Shown piece by piece: positions 44,101 through 58,000 of a stretch of DNA of 64,000 bases. Source of the stretch: Diphasiastrum complanatum (Eukaryota > Streptophyta > Lycopodiopsida > Lycopodiales > Lycopodiaceae); NCBI GenBank assembly GCA_029204225.1, contig CM055109.1, positions 21,074,349-21,138,348 on the forward strand, written 5' to 3'. The number at the start of each line of letters is the position of its first letter. Positions within the stretch are counted from its first letter, which is position 1. Both the position numbers and the translations under genes were made by a program. Below the pieces are notes generated by a model. The model worked only from the letters and a program-made list of their open reading frames with translations, made no database searches and was not told the origin of the DNA.

Positions 44101-47100
44101 CCAGTATGAAAAAGGACGTCTAGCAATATGTAACCAGTTGCCAGAAATGTCAGGTAAACAAAGCAGAGCATTTAAAGGCAGGAGGGTTGTTACAGCCCTT
44201 AGATATACTAGCTGGTAAGTGGGAGAGTATCTCTATGGATTTTATAGTAGGCCTGCCTAAAACGCAAAAGGGTAATGACGCTATATGGGTCACAGTTGAT
44301 CGTCTGACCAAAATGGCTCACTTTATTCCGACCAAAACAACCGTTAGAGCTCCAGAGTTAGCGAGGTTGTTTGTAGATGGGCTATTTAGATTGTACGGTC
44401 TACCTTTCGGCATAGTCAGCGACCGGGACAGTAAGTTTAATGGAAATTTTTGGAGGGCAGTATTCCATCATCTCCATACTAAACTTAACATGAGTACCAC
44501 CGACCATCCACAGATGGACGGTCAAACAGAAAGAGTAAATCAGGTGCTGGAGGATATTCTTTGTGCATACGTCAGCAAAAAGCAGACTAATTGGGAGGAG
44601 TATCTCTCGATATTAGAGTTTGCTTACAACAGTACCAAACATTTAGCTACGGGATACAGCCCATTTATGCTGATGTACGGTTTCTAGCCACGCTCACCCA
44701 CAACTGTAGGGTTTAAACAAGAAAAAGTTGAAGCAGCCAGAAACTTTTTAGAAGACCTAAACCGAATGATAGAACATGCTAAGCGTAGCATCAGGCAGTC
44801 CCAGGATCGAGCCAGGCATTATGTAGATGCACACAGACGGGATGTGCAGTTCTCCGCTGGTGAGAAAGTCTACTTGAGAGTCCCAGTTGACTCTAAAACC
44901 CTCAAATCAGGAGTGTGTGCTAAGTTGTCTCCTCGGTATTGTGGTCCTTTTACCATCAGTAGGAGACTAGGTGAGGTCATCTATGAACTAGAACTCCCAC
45001 ACAGTAGTAAGGTTTTTCCAGTCTTTCATGTAAGTGAGTTACGAAAAGCCTTAGCCAGATCAGAAAATCTGGTAGGGGACAATGTTCTAGTTCTCCCATT
45101 GGATTCTCAGCAACCTCCACATGAACCAGAGGAAATTCTTGATAGTAGAGAGACGCAGACTCGTCATACTCTATACCGAGAATATCTAGTCAAGTGGAAT
45201 GATCAGCCTGTTGAGAATGCCATTTGGGAAAGAGGCAGCGTCCTTCGCTACTATAAGTATCAACACCATGCGTCATCGATAGTCCAATTGACAGTTTCCA
45301 AATGCATTTTTAACTTTTTACAGCCTATAATTGTTGTTTTACCCTGACACACTATTTAGAAAAAAAATAAATAAGTGAAACTATGCTATGTTCCGATCCG
45401 AAACAACCCCATTTTCCATAACGGTCATGTTGGAACGATGCATTTTGAAACACAATGCAACAAATGTCTATATTAAGCCAAATGGTTAGACCTACTAGAA
45501 GAACTTCATTACGAGACGAAGTATCATAAGGGTGTAGATAATCCTATTGCAAATGCTTTATCCAAGGTCAAATTAATGAATTCCATTTCTCATGTGAAAA
45601 AAAGTTGATGCAAGAGATCAAAAAAAGATAGCCTTCATTTTAGAGTTGGCTAAGTGGTTTGAAACACCACGTCTCAATGTGGCTATGAGATCTAAGGGAG
45701 ACTTTGGTATCTAGACAGCAAAAAGTTTGTTTCTGAGGATGCTAAGCTAAAGAACAAGATTTTAAAGAGATGTATAATAGTCCATATTCGGTCATACTAT
45801 AAAACAATATATCTCGGAACTTCTCAAACAACAATTTTCTTGGAAAGGTATGAAAACAAATGCAACTTATTATGTGAAATCTTGTGAGAGATGTCAAATC
45901 TAAAGGTGTACACCAACAAAACTTTTGGTTTGTTTCATCCTTTGCCTATATCTAGAGAGAGATGGGAGAGTATATCTATGGATTTCACTACACATCTTGC
46001 ACATATGGTTAAGCAGCATGAGTAGTTCTAGGTAATCATGGACCAACTCACCAAGTTTGCAAAGTTTATTAAGGATGTGGATGGGCGTGATGTTGCTAGA
46101 GCTTATCTGCAGTTCATATTTCCACACTCTATTTTGCCTAGGAAAATCATCAATGATGGAAAGATTTCTTTAAAGTAGTTGTACGAAATTTAAGTTTAGG
46201 AGGGGGGATTATCTTGATATGCATGGGCAAACTGAGTATGTCAACTAGGTGGTGGAAGACATGTTGAGGGCATAGTAGCTAATCAACAAACTCAATGGGC
46301 AGATTACTTAACTTTGGCAGAGTTTGCTTATATTGTTAGCAGATATACTAGTTCTACTATGTTTCCTTTCGTGGCTAGGTATGAGAGGAATGCAAAATCT
46401 CCTATGATGGCTAGCATTCTTGAGTTAAAGAATGAAGTTGCTTTTGACATGCAGAGCTTATTTGCTAGAATGCAGAAGTTATTTGCAAAGGGCTTAGGAT
46501 TGGATGGTGGACTATGCCTATAAAAGGAGAAGGTTTCTTATTTTAGAAGAAGGGCAATGGAGTTTTCTACGAGTAAAAGAAGGCCTCAAAAGGTGTTTTG
46601 CTTGCAAATCTCCACACACCGACATTTGCCCTCTTATATGTGCTACAATCACCTTCTAAAGATCACCACCTTCACATAGAGTGCTCACACATCCTATTTG
46701 GACTCCTATTACTCTCTACACTAACTTTTTTCTCCTACCTCACGCATCTCCACACTCAAGTTCCACGCATGTTAGGTCTTTTTGCACCATGTTTTGGCAT
46801 TTCAAAACACAATTGCCCAAGAACGTTGTTCCGGTGCACCTTTTTTATGGACTTATCTCTGCTTGACGCCATAGAAACTTCAATGGCTTATGGTTCATAA
46901 ATATTTTGAAAAATATTCCAATGTGTAGATAATGCTTCCATACAATCTTCAAAATGAGAGCATAACATTATTTTTCTTTTAATTTGTCAAAGCATTGTTG
47001 GTGTATCAGCCTTCGCCACATTCCAATGTGGATTAGTCCTATGAATTGCTCTTATGTAACTTCCAGTAGCCTAAATTAGAAAAAGGATGTTTACCATTAT

Positions 47101-50100
47101 GTGACACATTGTTTGAAGGGCTAAGTTAACAAAGTTGAAAGGATTAAATTCTCTGGATCATAGCCTCCTGTACCAAAAGAGAGTTAAAGAAGTACTTTGA
47201 TGGATTGTATGTTGAATATGACACTTCAACATTTACGGGGGGTGTAGGGGCCAAAAATGTTGATTGAACGTCTTTGGACCCCGTAGTCGCTAAAATTGTT
47301 GTATGTGAACGTTTTTCAGCTGTTCTTAGCCAATTTCTAGGCTATATGCATGCTTTTGTTTATAAGAAAAAAACTTGTTTTTCAAAGCAAAAACTACCCT
47401 ATTGTTCTGTGTGTAATCCATAGAACCCACGGTTCCCAGAACCGTGGGTCCTGGGAACCGTGGAAGGAACCGTACCACGGTTCCGTGAACCGTGGTACGG
47501 TTCATCTAAATAATTAATTTATTAATTAATCAATTAACTAGTTACCAAATTCACAGATTTCACAGATGAGACAGACGATACAGATGATACACGTATTCAC
47601 AGATGATTTCATTTGACAGATTATTTCACAGATGATACACAGATTCACAGATTAATGATACTCAAATCATCTGTGAATCTGTGATTTCATTAATCTGTCA
47701 ATCATCATTTGATTGACAGATTTCACAGATGATACACAGATTCACAGATGGTACAGATGATACAGATTCACAGATGATTGACAGATTTCACAGATTTCAC
47801 AGATTTTTTTGGCCTTTTTTTTGCATATTTTTGGGTTATTTTTGGGGGGGAAACTAAAAAAAAATTAATTAATTAATCAGTACGGTTCACCACGGTTCTG
47901 GGCAAAAAAAATGCACAATTGATGAACACCATTCAGGAAAGAAACTGTTTTTGTTATTTATGGTTTTAGGACCACCCACTGGTGTAAAAGAAAGTGGATC
48001 AATCTCTAAACTTAGCTGATTTTTTGTAGAATATGCCTGAGATGTTACTAGTTACAACTGCTATGGAAAAGTGTCCAAAGTGTCCAGAGAACTCCTGAAA
48101 TTAATGGAAGGAGATTGGGGATTATCTATGATCCGAATGCTTAGGATCAAGCAAGACATTATTGAGCCTTAAGAGAAATCTTGAAATCTTTTGGGAAGGA
48201 GATTGGCAATATCTATGAATCTGAAATGACTCACATGCAATGTCAGTTTGTAACTTGTAAGACTAATGGGCCAGTGTGCTGCTACAAGCCATTTAAAATC
48301 CTAAAGGAAGTCAATGATGTGGCTTATGAAGTGCATTCAATTTCTGATTGAAGGTGAGTTTCCTTGAAAGTAACTCACTTGCACGTGAGGAGTTAAGTTA
48401 GGCTGGAGACCTTTCGCCCATTGTTTCTTTAGAACCTTGGATAGTACTAGATCAAAATGAAAATCGATTGAGAAATTGCATTAGTTTTGAGTACTTGATC
48501 TGGTGAAAAGGACAGCCATCAAACGATGGTTCTTGGGAGAGCATGGAAGCGTGAAATAAGAATTTCCTTGACTTATTTTTTTGAGGACATAAATGTCAAA
48601 CCCGTGGAAGTATGTTATAATCCTCAAGTGTAGTTAATTTCGTGTCTAATCTCGACTTAAGAGAAGCCTAGTGAGGTTAGGGTCTAATTGGTGGGTAATA
48701 CTTGGTGCTCGTTATAGTTTGCTTGGAGATGTAACCCAACACTAGTTAGTGGATACTCATTTTGACATGTGGTAGTAGCTGCACAACAGGTCCATGAGGC
48801 TTGTGGCCTTGGATTGCGGCCATAAGGGGTGTCGAGGCCTTCAAATGAGGCATTTAATTCAGGTGTAGTTTAGCTAACAAGAGCTCTCAATGATCGTCCA
48901 AACTCCGGTGAGGTATTTTGGAGTGAGATGGGCTATGGTGGTATAGGACGTCGTGGCATTTGTTTTATGGATTGACTCATGATGTCAATGCTCCCTCCCA
49001 AGCTTAGAGGTTAACTTTGGTCTATGTTTTGCTTTTGGTGTGGTGAGTTATGTGTCTAATTGTGGTAACCTAGTCGTTATAGATTTCCACAAAATCTGTA
49101 AAATGCGTAAGATAAAAGGTTTATCATTCCCCAAGAGAGAGACAAATCTGCTCTTTTGGATTGATAAGTGTACAAAGGGTAATGGAGAGGTGATGAATGT
49201 AATATTCAGAACAGAATACTACAATGACATAGCTGGTTATCCAAAGATATTGAATTAGATTGGCGTCCAGTAACACCAATTATGAAACAGTTCAGAGTGT
49301 GTTCACTCAATTGATAAGAAGTGTAGTTGTAACAGTAAGAGAAAAGGAATGCACAAGCTTATAGAAAACTGGCTCTCTCTCCTCTATTGACAACAAAAAT
49401 CTGTGTTTACAAATGAGCCGGTGTCGCTCTCTTATAGAGACACACACAAGGCTTAGGTGTCGCTCACCAACCGTTGAGGTGTCGGTTGGGAACAACTATT
49501 GTGTCGCTCTAAAGTGTTGCGAGTACTTTAATGCAACGAATTTCTCAAGTGCAAATAGGCCTTTACATGGATTCAGGCACTATCGCATATATACATGTGC
49601 TAAAATTCAAAAAATTAACATTATATTACAAATAATAGGATCATGTGGATTTATAGGCCTCCACACAAATACGTTATGGTTTCCTGCTAACTTTGATATA
49701 ATCAAGAGGGTGAATGATTGGTGAGCTTTACGTAGGGATAGAGTTTGCGTGCTCAATAGAGTTGAAGGATATTAGGTTTTGAGGTTAAACGCTAATCTGT
49801 ATGGAAGACAAAGATTGGATAATTTCTTTTGGCATTTCAACATTATCGAAGGCTTAACATTCTTGTATGTAATCAAGTAAAAACCTTTGTACCTGTCTAG
49901 ATAAAATATAAAAACATACCATAGATTGCGACTAGATAGTAACATTAAGATGATTCATATCCTTATATTATTTCAAACATTTCTGATTTTATTAAAGTAT
50001 GGAGCAATTACTTCTCATTGTTATTTGTTTTCTTGTCTTTGTAACAATAAGTAAGCTTTTTGTGAAGTAGTTAAGTTTTCTGGTTCTTTTAGTACTGCAC

Positions 50101-53100
50101 AAGAAGGGATACTCTTTTAAGAAACCTAAAAGGGTTCAAGCTATTCTAGACACTTATTTTTGCCTTTCATATTTCAGCTTTTGGTCTTTCCAAGGTAACT
50201 ATCAATGAAATAAAAGAAAGTGGGGGCTTAGGAGCTTTTTTTCTAGTGTTTGATATGGTACTATGGTCTATAACTTGTCAACTCTTGTTCATGATTTAAG
50301 GGCCACGTTGTCGCTTGTTCTTGTTGGTTATCGTTCATGTCATCGTCAACAATGGGTCTATCCAAGAAAATCTAGACTTGAACCAAATATTGACCTATGA
50401 CTTGGGTATTGATCAAACAAGAAGTAATGCTTGTTGGCTAAGAAAATATAATTATCTTTTATGTCATCTTGATATGAATTTCTTGATTTTTTGGTTGCCT
50501 ATATGTCTTGCTCTAAATTTACCTAACGACATTACTAAGCTGAACCTGTATATATTGCAATCTAGCAAAATGAGAGAAATTCAGCCACCAGTTTTAGGAG
50601 ACAGTTATAAGATGTCCCAAGTAATGTAATCTTGAAAGAAAGCATCTATGCTTGAAACCTAGTTCAGTAGCGTATGGAACACATATGCATCAAAAAATAA
50701 TTTGAAATTTTTTTCCCGAAAGAAGTTTTTTTTTTTTCAATTTACATAAATGAACCAAAAAAATCAAACGTTTATTCTTACATTTCTCACATAGGGAATG
50801 TGATATGCGCCATACTGAAAGCCTAAAGGTATAAAATGGGTATCTATGATTATGATAATAATATGTGAGTCTCATGCCTATTTGCTTGATAGTTGAAACG
50901 TGTCCTCCAAATACATGGTGGAAAAACTCTTGTTTTTGATCAATAACATATATTTTTTGAATGCATTTTTTGAAGCATTCCATTTGTTTTGGATTATGTT
51001 GCAAATGTTTAGAGCAAAACGTGCAGGGTCAGAAACATTCAAAGTGCGATTCTAAGAGATTTTTAGAATCAGCTGCTTGTATTGTTATGTGGAGAAAGTT
51101 ATTCATGTCCATGCTTTTGCTTTTCTTATACCTTTGTGAATGGGGTATTAGTCGAGGGATTGAGTGTTGGATCATTTGAGCTTTCTAGTTTGGATCTAAA
51201 TCTTCTATTCGATACTTGACTCATCTTTAAGGCAGGATAATTTTTTTTACTAGGCATGGAACTCTATTGGCAGCATGATCCTTCGTAACCAGCTCAAGAG
51301 ATTCATAGCTAACAAAGAAATTTCATTATGATTGTTTTGTAGGTATCGGCTATCACAGTTTTCTTCTTGTTGGCAGTCACGTTTTACGTCTTTTTGGCCC
51401 CTTTTCTAGGCAACCCAACCTTGGAGTATTGTGCAGTTGTTGTCTATTCCCCTGTGGTAAGTTTTGCATCTGTCAATGTTATTCATCATGGCTCTGTGCA
51501 TTTTTGGCTTTCTCTTTTATGACAAGGGTTGACATGCCAACTTGTTGTGATAGGCTTTTGCTGTATTCCTTCTTTATGTACGCTGTTCAGCGATTGATCC
51601 TTCAGATCCGGGAATATTTCCGAATGATGTTCGAAGGTTCTCATCAAAGCATGAATATGGGGGTCCAATGTCAGGATCTTCAACAGCTACTGCTTTAGCT
51701 GGAAGAGATGGTGGACAGTCTCCAGGCTTGCCTGTCTTTTCAACAAACTCTACCACATTGCCAGTGGAGAAGGACTTTGACAGGAAGTTCATACAAGTGA
51801 CAGATAATGTTGACTCTAGAAAGAGGCAGCTCCCTCTATCATTTTGTGTAGGTGTTGTGTCGTTGTTTTGTGGGTGGCTCATAAAGGATGATAACTGCAA
51901 ATATGAAGCAAGTATGCAACACTCAGTCATAGAAGATGACATTCTGTTCTGCACATTATGCAATGCAGAGGTAAACAGGTTTAACAATGTCTGCTTGTAA
52001 ACTCTAATCAATCTGCTCTGCAACTTATGATATTTCTTATGCTTTGATAAGCTTTCTTTAATTCCATGAAATGTATATCAATACTGTTGAGTACCGATCA
52101 AGAACCTTCATGTAAATGCTTCATATGCGGTGTCTTTAACTGGTCGCACTTGGGCTCATCCTGATATTCACAGGTTCGCAAGTATAGCAAACATTGCAGG
52201 AGTTGCGACAAGTGTGTTGATGGCTTTGACCACCACTGTCGTGTATGGGATTGCCTAACACATGAGTATTTTCTGTTTAGTGCACTGATTGCTAATAGTT
52301 TCTTGAATTTTTAGCCGATACTCTGATATGCTATATTTGTTCCACTTGGCACGTATATGAATTTATCTCAACTTTCATAGTTTTGACGCACTTGAACCTG
52401 TGTTGTTTGCAGTGGTTGAACAATTGTGTAGGAAAAAAGAACTACCTAACGTTTATATCATTAATGGCAACAAGCTTGACTTTGGTAAGCACATCGATTT
52501 ATTTTGTCTTGTAGGAGGTCAACTTACCTGATAAGTAAGGTGCCAATTTGTTCTCTTGATAAGTAGCACATTGATTCTAGTTTTTAGCTTGAAATATTAC
52601 AGTTCAACATGTTTAAATGACATAATGAAGACCTAAATTTATTGGATCATGAAGCCAAAAGCCAATGGTTATGGGTGAAAGATGCATATTGGCAGACATT
52701 GATTTATGTACAGCTTCCAAATAGCTACGTAGAAGATTAATGCTTGGAACACATTGGCTTGAAGTTGCAGTTAAGGATGCATCCACACATCATAAAACAG
52801 AAAATTTTTACATACTGTGGATTGAAGATAAATCTGCAACTAAGATCTCAAGATAATCAACGTGGATTTGTTTGCAAGTCCTCAAAGGAATGTTGCTCTC
52901 CAACTTCTCTACAAAGCTCTCGAAGTCTCTGAACAGTCAACTAGGAATTAAGAGGAGAAATCTTTTTTTACTATTAGGAGGTCCATTAGGGTAAGGGCAA
53001 GGGACTCTCTTCCTATTTGCTACTCACCTAGTAGAAGGTCAAGAAGCTACGATCTCAATAATAGATTAGCATCACATAAGAACATAAGACAAAAGATGAA

Positions 53101-54966
53101 GCAAATAGCATACTCCAACTAGAAAGAACATTGGACATAAACTATGGATGATCCCTTGCAAGGAAAAGCAACGATTCTCTTACAGAGAACTCAAGAGTAA
53201 TCAAATCATAAGCTTATGAATAAATGAAAGAACTCCTATTTATACTACCTAACAGTGGCTTGTTGAGACAGTTAGGGCTCCAAAAGTAGTGCGCCCCTCC
53301 AACAGAGGCCCATGAGCCCGTGAACAAAAATGACCTCGGACCAATTGAATAAAATTATGCACCCCTCCAACATAGGCCCATGAACATGTGAGCAAAAATA
53401 ACCCTTACCTTTCGAATAAAAAGAGGCATCTCTTCAACTGGTGTCCCACTAAGAGAGTAAGAAAACATCTACTTTATGGATAACAATGATCACTAGTCTT
53501 GCCAAGTAAAATGGTTCTTGGGTCCCTATTGCCAAATAAGCGATAAATGTATTTTATGTCCGTAATTCCTAGTTATGGGCATAACATGAGTAGAAGGATG
53601 TTGTAGGTAGCACGTAGAGTTGAGGATTTTGCAACCCTTGTGATATGATAATCACTGTAAGTGCTCAAGCTTGGTCCTACAACTGTGGATTATAAGAAAC
53701 ATGTGAAGCTCAAAATCATTTGGAGATGCAAGTGCATGATTCTCATCCACATTTTCACAATTGTGGGAGGTAGCTATAGTCCATAGAGTTGCTGACTCAG
53801 CTAAGAGATAATACAATTGAATGTAGTATAACTAAAGCTATACAACTGTTGCAAGGCAAAATTGTATGACATGTCATGTCACAAAGGACCCTGCCGAAGA
53901 AAGCGATCATAGATGACGATACATATATTGTTGAAGGTGAAACAGTGGGCCTGCTCGTATGAGCCCTCAATCTGTGAAATCTCCTAGTTTTAAGACCTAA
54001 TCCAAGATCAATAGTAGGATGCCAAAACTGAGTGAACAATGTGAACGGATGGTGGATCAGTCCAACCCAACCAAACCTAGATCAATCGGATCTACCTCTC
54101 GTGCTATGGAAGACTAGCAATGGCTCAAATGTATGAGATGTCAATCCAACAGCATGTAGCTACCATCATGTAGCCAAGCTCACTCCATAGGGAAGCCAAT
54201 GGGTATATTTATACCCTCCAAGGCTCCATCCCAACTAGGATTGAACTAGGACACCTCACTGGGACACATCAGCGATCTAACTGATACACATGAGTCACTT
54301 ACTGATGAGTCACTGCTAGTTCCATACCAATCCACTATCATGGGTTTTAGGCCTCCAAACCACTATCATGGGTTCTTGGCCTCCAAACCATCAACTATGA
54401 TTGAAAATACCATGAGGGCTCCAACCCCTCATAACCATAATTGACTTAGGGGTCAAAGTAGGCCTTCTAACCCCCTCACGAGATATAAATGTGTTTTCCA
54501 TGGGAGAACTGATATAATATAATTAGTACATGGGTCTTTGTGAACATGAGTGAAAGCTAATGTGGATGTGTGTTTGTGCATGTAACCTGCCCTTACACTC
54601 CAATAGGTTGAATAGGGATGTTGTAGCATTTGGAGCAAGCTATGCACGGAGTTCATTGTCTAAGAATTTGTGGTGACTCCATAGAGTCAAATTTTGCACA
54701 TCTCCTTTGTTATGTCATGTGCTATCCTAGGCTTAACATCAATATGTAAAAAACAGACCATAAGTTAGCTCCAAATCAATCCAAGTCTGTGGGAGACAAA
54801 ATGAAGAATGAGTTATTGTGTTACAATCGCAACCAATTTGTACTACAAGTAATATATATTTTTAACTTGTTGTATTTGTATCAAAGTTCTTCACGGCACA
54901 GGTGTCGTGGGGTCTGAGCGCCGTGGCAAGTGCCGTACCGCGGCACGTGTGCCGTGCCATGGTACG

Positions 54967-55010
<44 letters not shown>

Positions 55011-58000
55011 TTTAATTTTTTGACTTCAAAAGGGGCATTTTAAGGTTTTTTTTAATAAAAAATAAAAAATAGCTATGTAGGTGCCGTGGCACTGAAAAGG
55101 TACGGCACCTACGGCACATGTGCCGTACCAGGTGTTGTACCACGGCACCCGGAACTTTGATTTGTATACATAATATGTATATATATATATGTCACAGTAT
55201 TGGTGAACCGTTAACGGTTCACCAACGGTTCATGAACTGTACAGTGAACGATACGGTTCACCAAGTTTGGGATCATGAACCGTGGTGAACCGTTAAATAA
55301 TTAATTAATTAATTATTATTATTTTTTCACTTCTCACCCCCCAAAAACAGCCCCGAAAAAAGCCTTATTTTTTTCACTCTCTCTAGACACATATTCGCTC
55401 TCTAGCCTGTCCTATTCTCTCTCATCGATTGGAGCAGAAATGGCCGAAGATCCAAAGCTCTCTCTCTCTCAATCTCTAGCACAAAAACAAGGAAATGAGG
55501 GCCAAAAAGCCATTGGGAGGGGTTTTGGAGGGAAAAGGGACCAAAATTAAATTAAAATTAATCACATGAACCGTGGCACGGTTCATTCCACGGTTCTATG
55601 ATATTATATATATATGAAACTAAGGAAGCGAGACCCGGACGCGAACGCGCCAGGGGGGGTGCGTCTGCATCCGGACGCGTCCGGTTTGTTTTTTTTTTTT
55701 TTAACTTAAAAAAAAAAATTAGACTTAAAAACAATATGGACCAGGGGTGCGTCTGGACCTCGGGACGCGTCCATTTTTTTTTTAATTTTTTAAATTTTTT
55801 TTAGAGTTATTTATTAAAAAAAAAAATCAGACGCGTCTGACCCCGCGATTAAGGGTCGGACGCGTCCGGGTCCGGACATCGGACGCAGGCATTCCGGCCC
55901 GGACCCTCATGTATATAATATATGAAACAAAAAAAAGGTGGACGCGTCCGACCCCGGGTCCGGGGGTCAGACGTGTCCGGGTCTAGACGTTGGGGACGCC
56001 GGACGTGGACGCGAAAAGTTTGTTCGGCCCAGACGCCGGCGGACGTGGACGCGGACGTGAAAAGTCCGCGTCCGGCCCGGACCCTCATGTATATAATATA
56101 TATTATTATATATATATAATTTATATTGAATACTAATTTCAAAAAACGTACATAAATAATTTTTTGCCATGAAATCAAGAAATTCTAATTTTAAGAAAAA
56201 TTTTCATCTATTTAATAAATAAAAAACCTTCAAAACATAAAGAAGCAAAAAAAGATGCTGGTTTCATTTCTATACTTTGCCACTTTCCTATAAACCAGCT
56301 TTCTGACAATTTCATTGGTTTTCCAATTTTTCTAAGGACCTAATGTCACTAGCTCTCCTAAACTCCGGCAATTTCACTGGCTTTCCATCAGTTTCACTAC
56401 CAATTGTACATTTGTGCACAATATCTAGCAAAAATAGGGCTGATACAGTTAATAGTGTTTATAAAAATTTTGAAAAATTACCATCAGATCTCCCATAAAA
56501 TTTCCTTTATTTGAATCTGCTATTGAAAAAAAAAACGTCTTGGGGCAGTGTTCCAAGGCAAAATCTTGGACCATGTTCTAGAATGTGGCATGCAACTATG
56601 ATAGATATATCTGATTGCAATTGCTTGAAAACATACCATAATTATTGAAGGAGCACAACTTGCCAATCTATGTTGGAAAAGACAACAAAGCAATGTTTGA
56701 ACTTTGAATCTAGTGTTTAGGCTCAAAAACGTAACCAAACTAAAACATGAGACAAGTCTTGGAGTGGGGGAAAGAGGTGGTGTTTGAGGATTAACTGTCC
56801 TAGATGTGCAAAACAGATCATGAAAGTTGTTTTTTTCTCTAAGTTACCTTCAGAAATAAATTAGGTGCTATGCTCTAAGTTAAGATGGAAGAAATAGCAC
56901 CCTATAGATGAAAAAGATGATCAGCTATGCTAATCCACATTCTATATGAAGCTGGAAAAGAAAAAAATTGAAATGAAGTTTTTCTTTCTCTTTGAAGTGA
57001 GGAAATATGGCTTCTAGTGTTTGTGACATAGTCTTCTTCCTCCATATGTAAATCTATCATCACGTACTCATTCGAGGCTTCTGGTCTCTCAAAGAGAGTA
57101 GATGTGGATTAGGGTTGGCATTTGTTGTGCCAAATCCTGAAGGTTTAGAGTGCTGAAAACTCTCCTTAAGGTTGGCGCCTATTTCCAAAAAGACCCGTTT
57201 TTTTTGTCTTTTATGTCTATTTTATACGGTTGGCACCAGGCTCAAGTGGGCAAAATTTGTGTGGGAAAGCTTCCTCTATGGCATGGAGAGTGATTTGACA
57301 TCAGTTAAGAACACACGACAGAAAACACCATGCACGAAACCTGTGTTGCAGCGGATCGCGATCCGCTGCAAAAACGTTTCGGATCGTGCGATCCGGAACG
57401 TCAGCGACCCGGATCGCAAATTTTTTTTTTTTTTGGTGGAAAAAGGAGTAATGGCCAATTTTTTTTCCTTTTGAGTTTAATACTAACTAAACCGTAATTG
57501 AATGGTGGACCTGCTTTTCCAATAGATATCAGAAATCAGTTTTGAATGGTGTTCTGATGCCAATGGTTTGCAGATCTACTGATTCCGTTTTCTGTTAGAA
57601 AATGATAGAAAGAGTTAGAAGGAGCCTTCCTTAGACTGGCGGGAATTGTATACTTCTTCTGGAATAGCTGAAACCATCTACTGATGTCCAAATTTCTGAA
57701 ACCATATGAAAATGCAGCCAGTTTTCTAACCATCTACTGATGTCCAGATTTCTAATCAATGTAGCCTGCAGGCATCTGAAACCAAGCAACAGATCTGCAT
57801 AACAATTGCTTTTTTGATATCCTTTCACATGATACCCATATTGGCAACTATACAAAAAAAAAAATTTGCGTTCCGGGAAACCCTAATGGGAAATCCCGGA
57901 TCGCGTTCCGGAACGCGGACTGCAACCTTGCATGAAACCCAGATAATGGGTGAGAAATTGTAGATCAAAAGATCCATCTTTGAGTAAGGTTTCAAAATGT

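Larger units (their letters stand above)
36092..45347 (+). mobile_element. Ty3-gypsy chromovirus on the plus strand, interrupted by another gypsy element
   Basis: Components on the plus strand are a 5' LTR (36092-36445), an initiator-Met primer site (36447-36459), an untranslated leader to about 37280, and, after a minus-strand element, Gag (about 42470-42788), protease (42795-43106), an RNase H end, integrase and a chromodomain (to 45347). RT is almost wholly deleted and no 3' LTR is found. The coding half is closely similar to the minus-strand element at 61683-64000. I infer, but cannot prove, that the leader and coding halves belong to one insertion. Confidence 0.75.

Noticed and set aside
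47230-47260. Possible polypurine tract and LTR start (acggggggtgtagggg)
   Set aside because: No readable pol upstream and no matching LTR end or second LTR were found.
47550-47810. CRISPR-like regularly spaced repeats
   Set aside because: The CACAGAT words have no constant spacer length or unique spacers, and the DNA is an intron of a plant gene.
51668-52000. Single-exon gene starting at the ATG at 51668
   Set aside because: The frame is part of exon 3 of the acyltransferase: homology continues upstream of that ATG to the acceptor at 51553, and the last ten codons are intron read-through.
55598-56178. Arg-rich frames on both strands
   Set aside because: They translate the GGACGCGTCC palindromes; such frames are open on both strands because the repeats are self-complementary.
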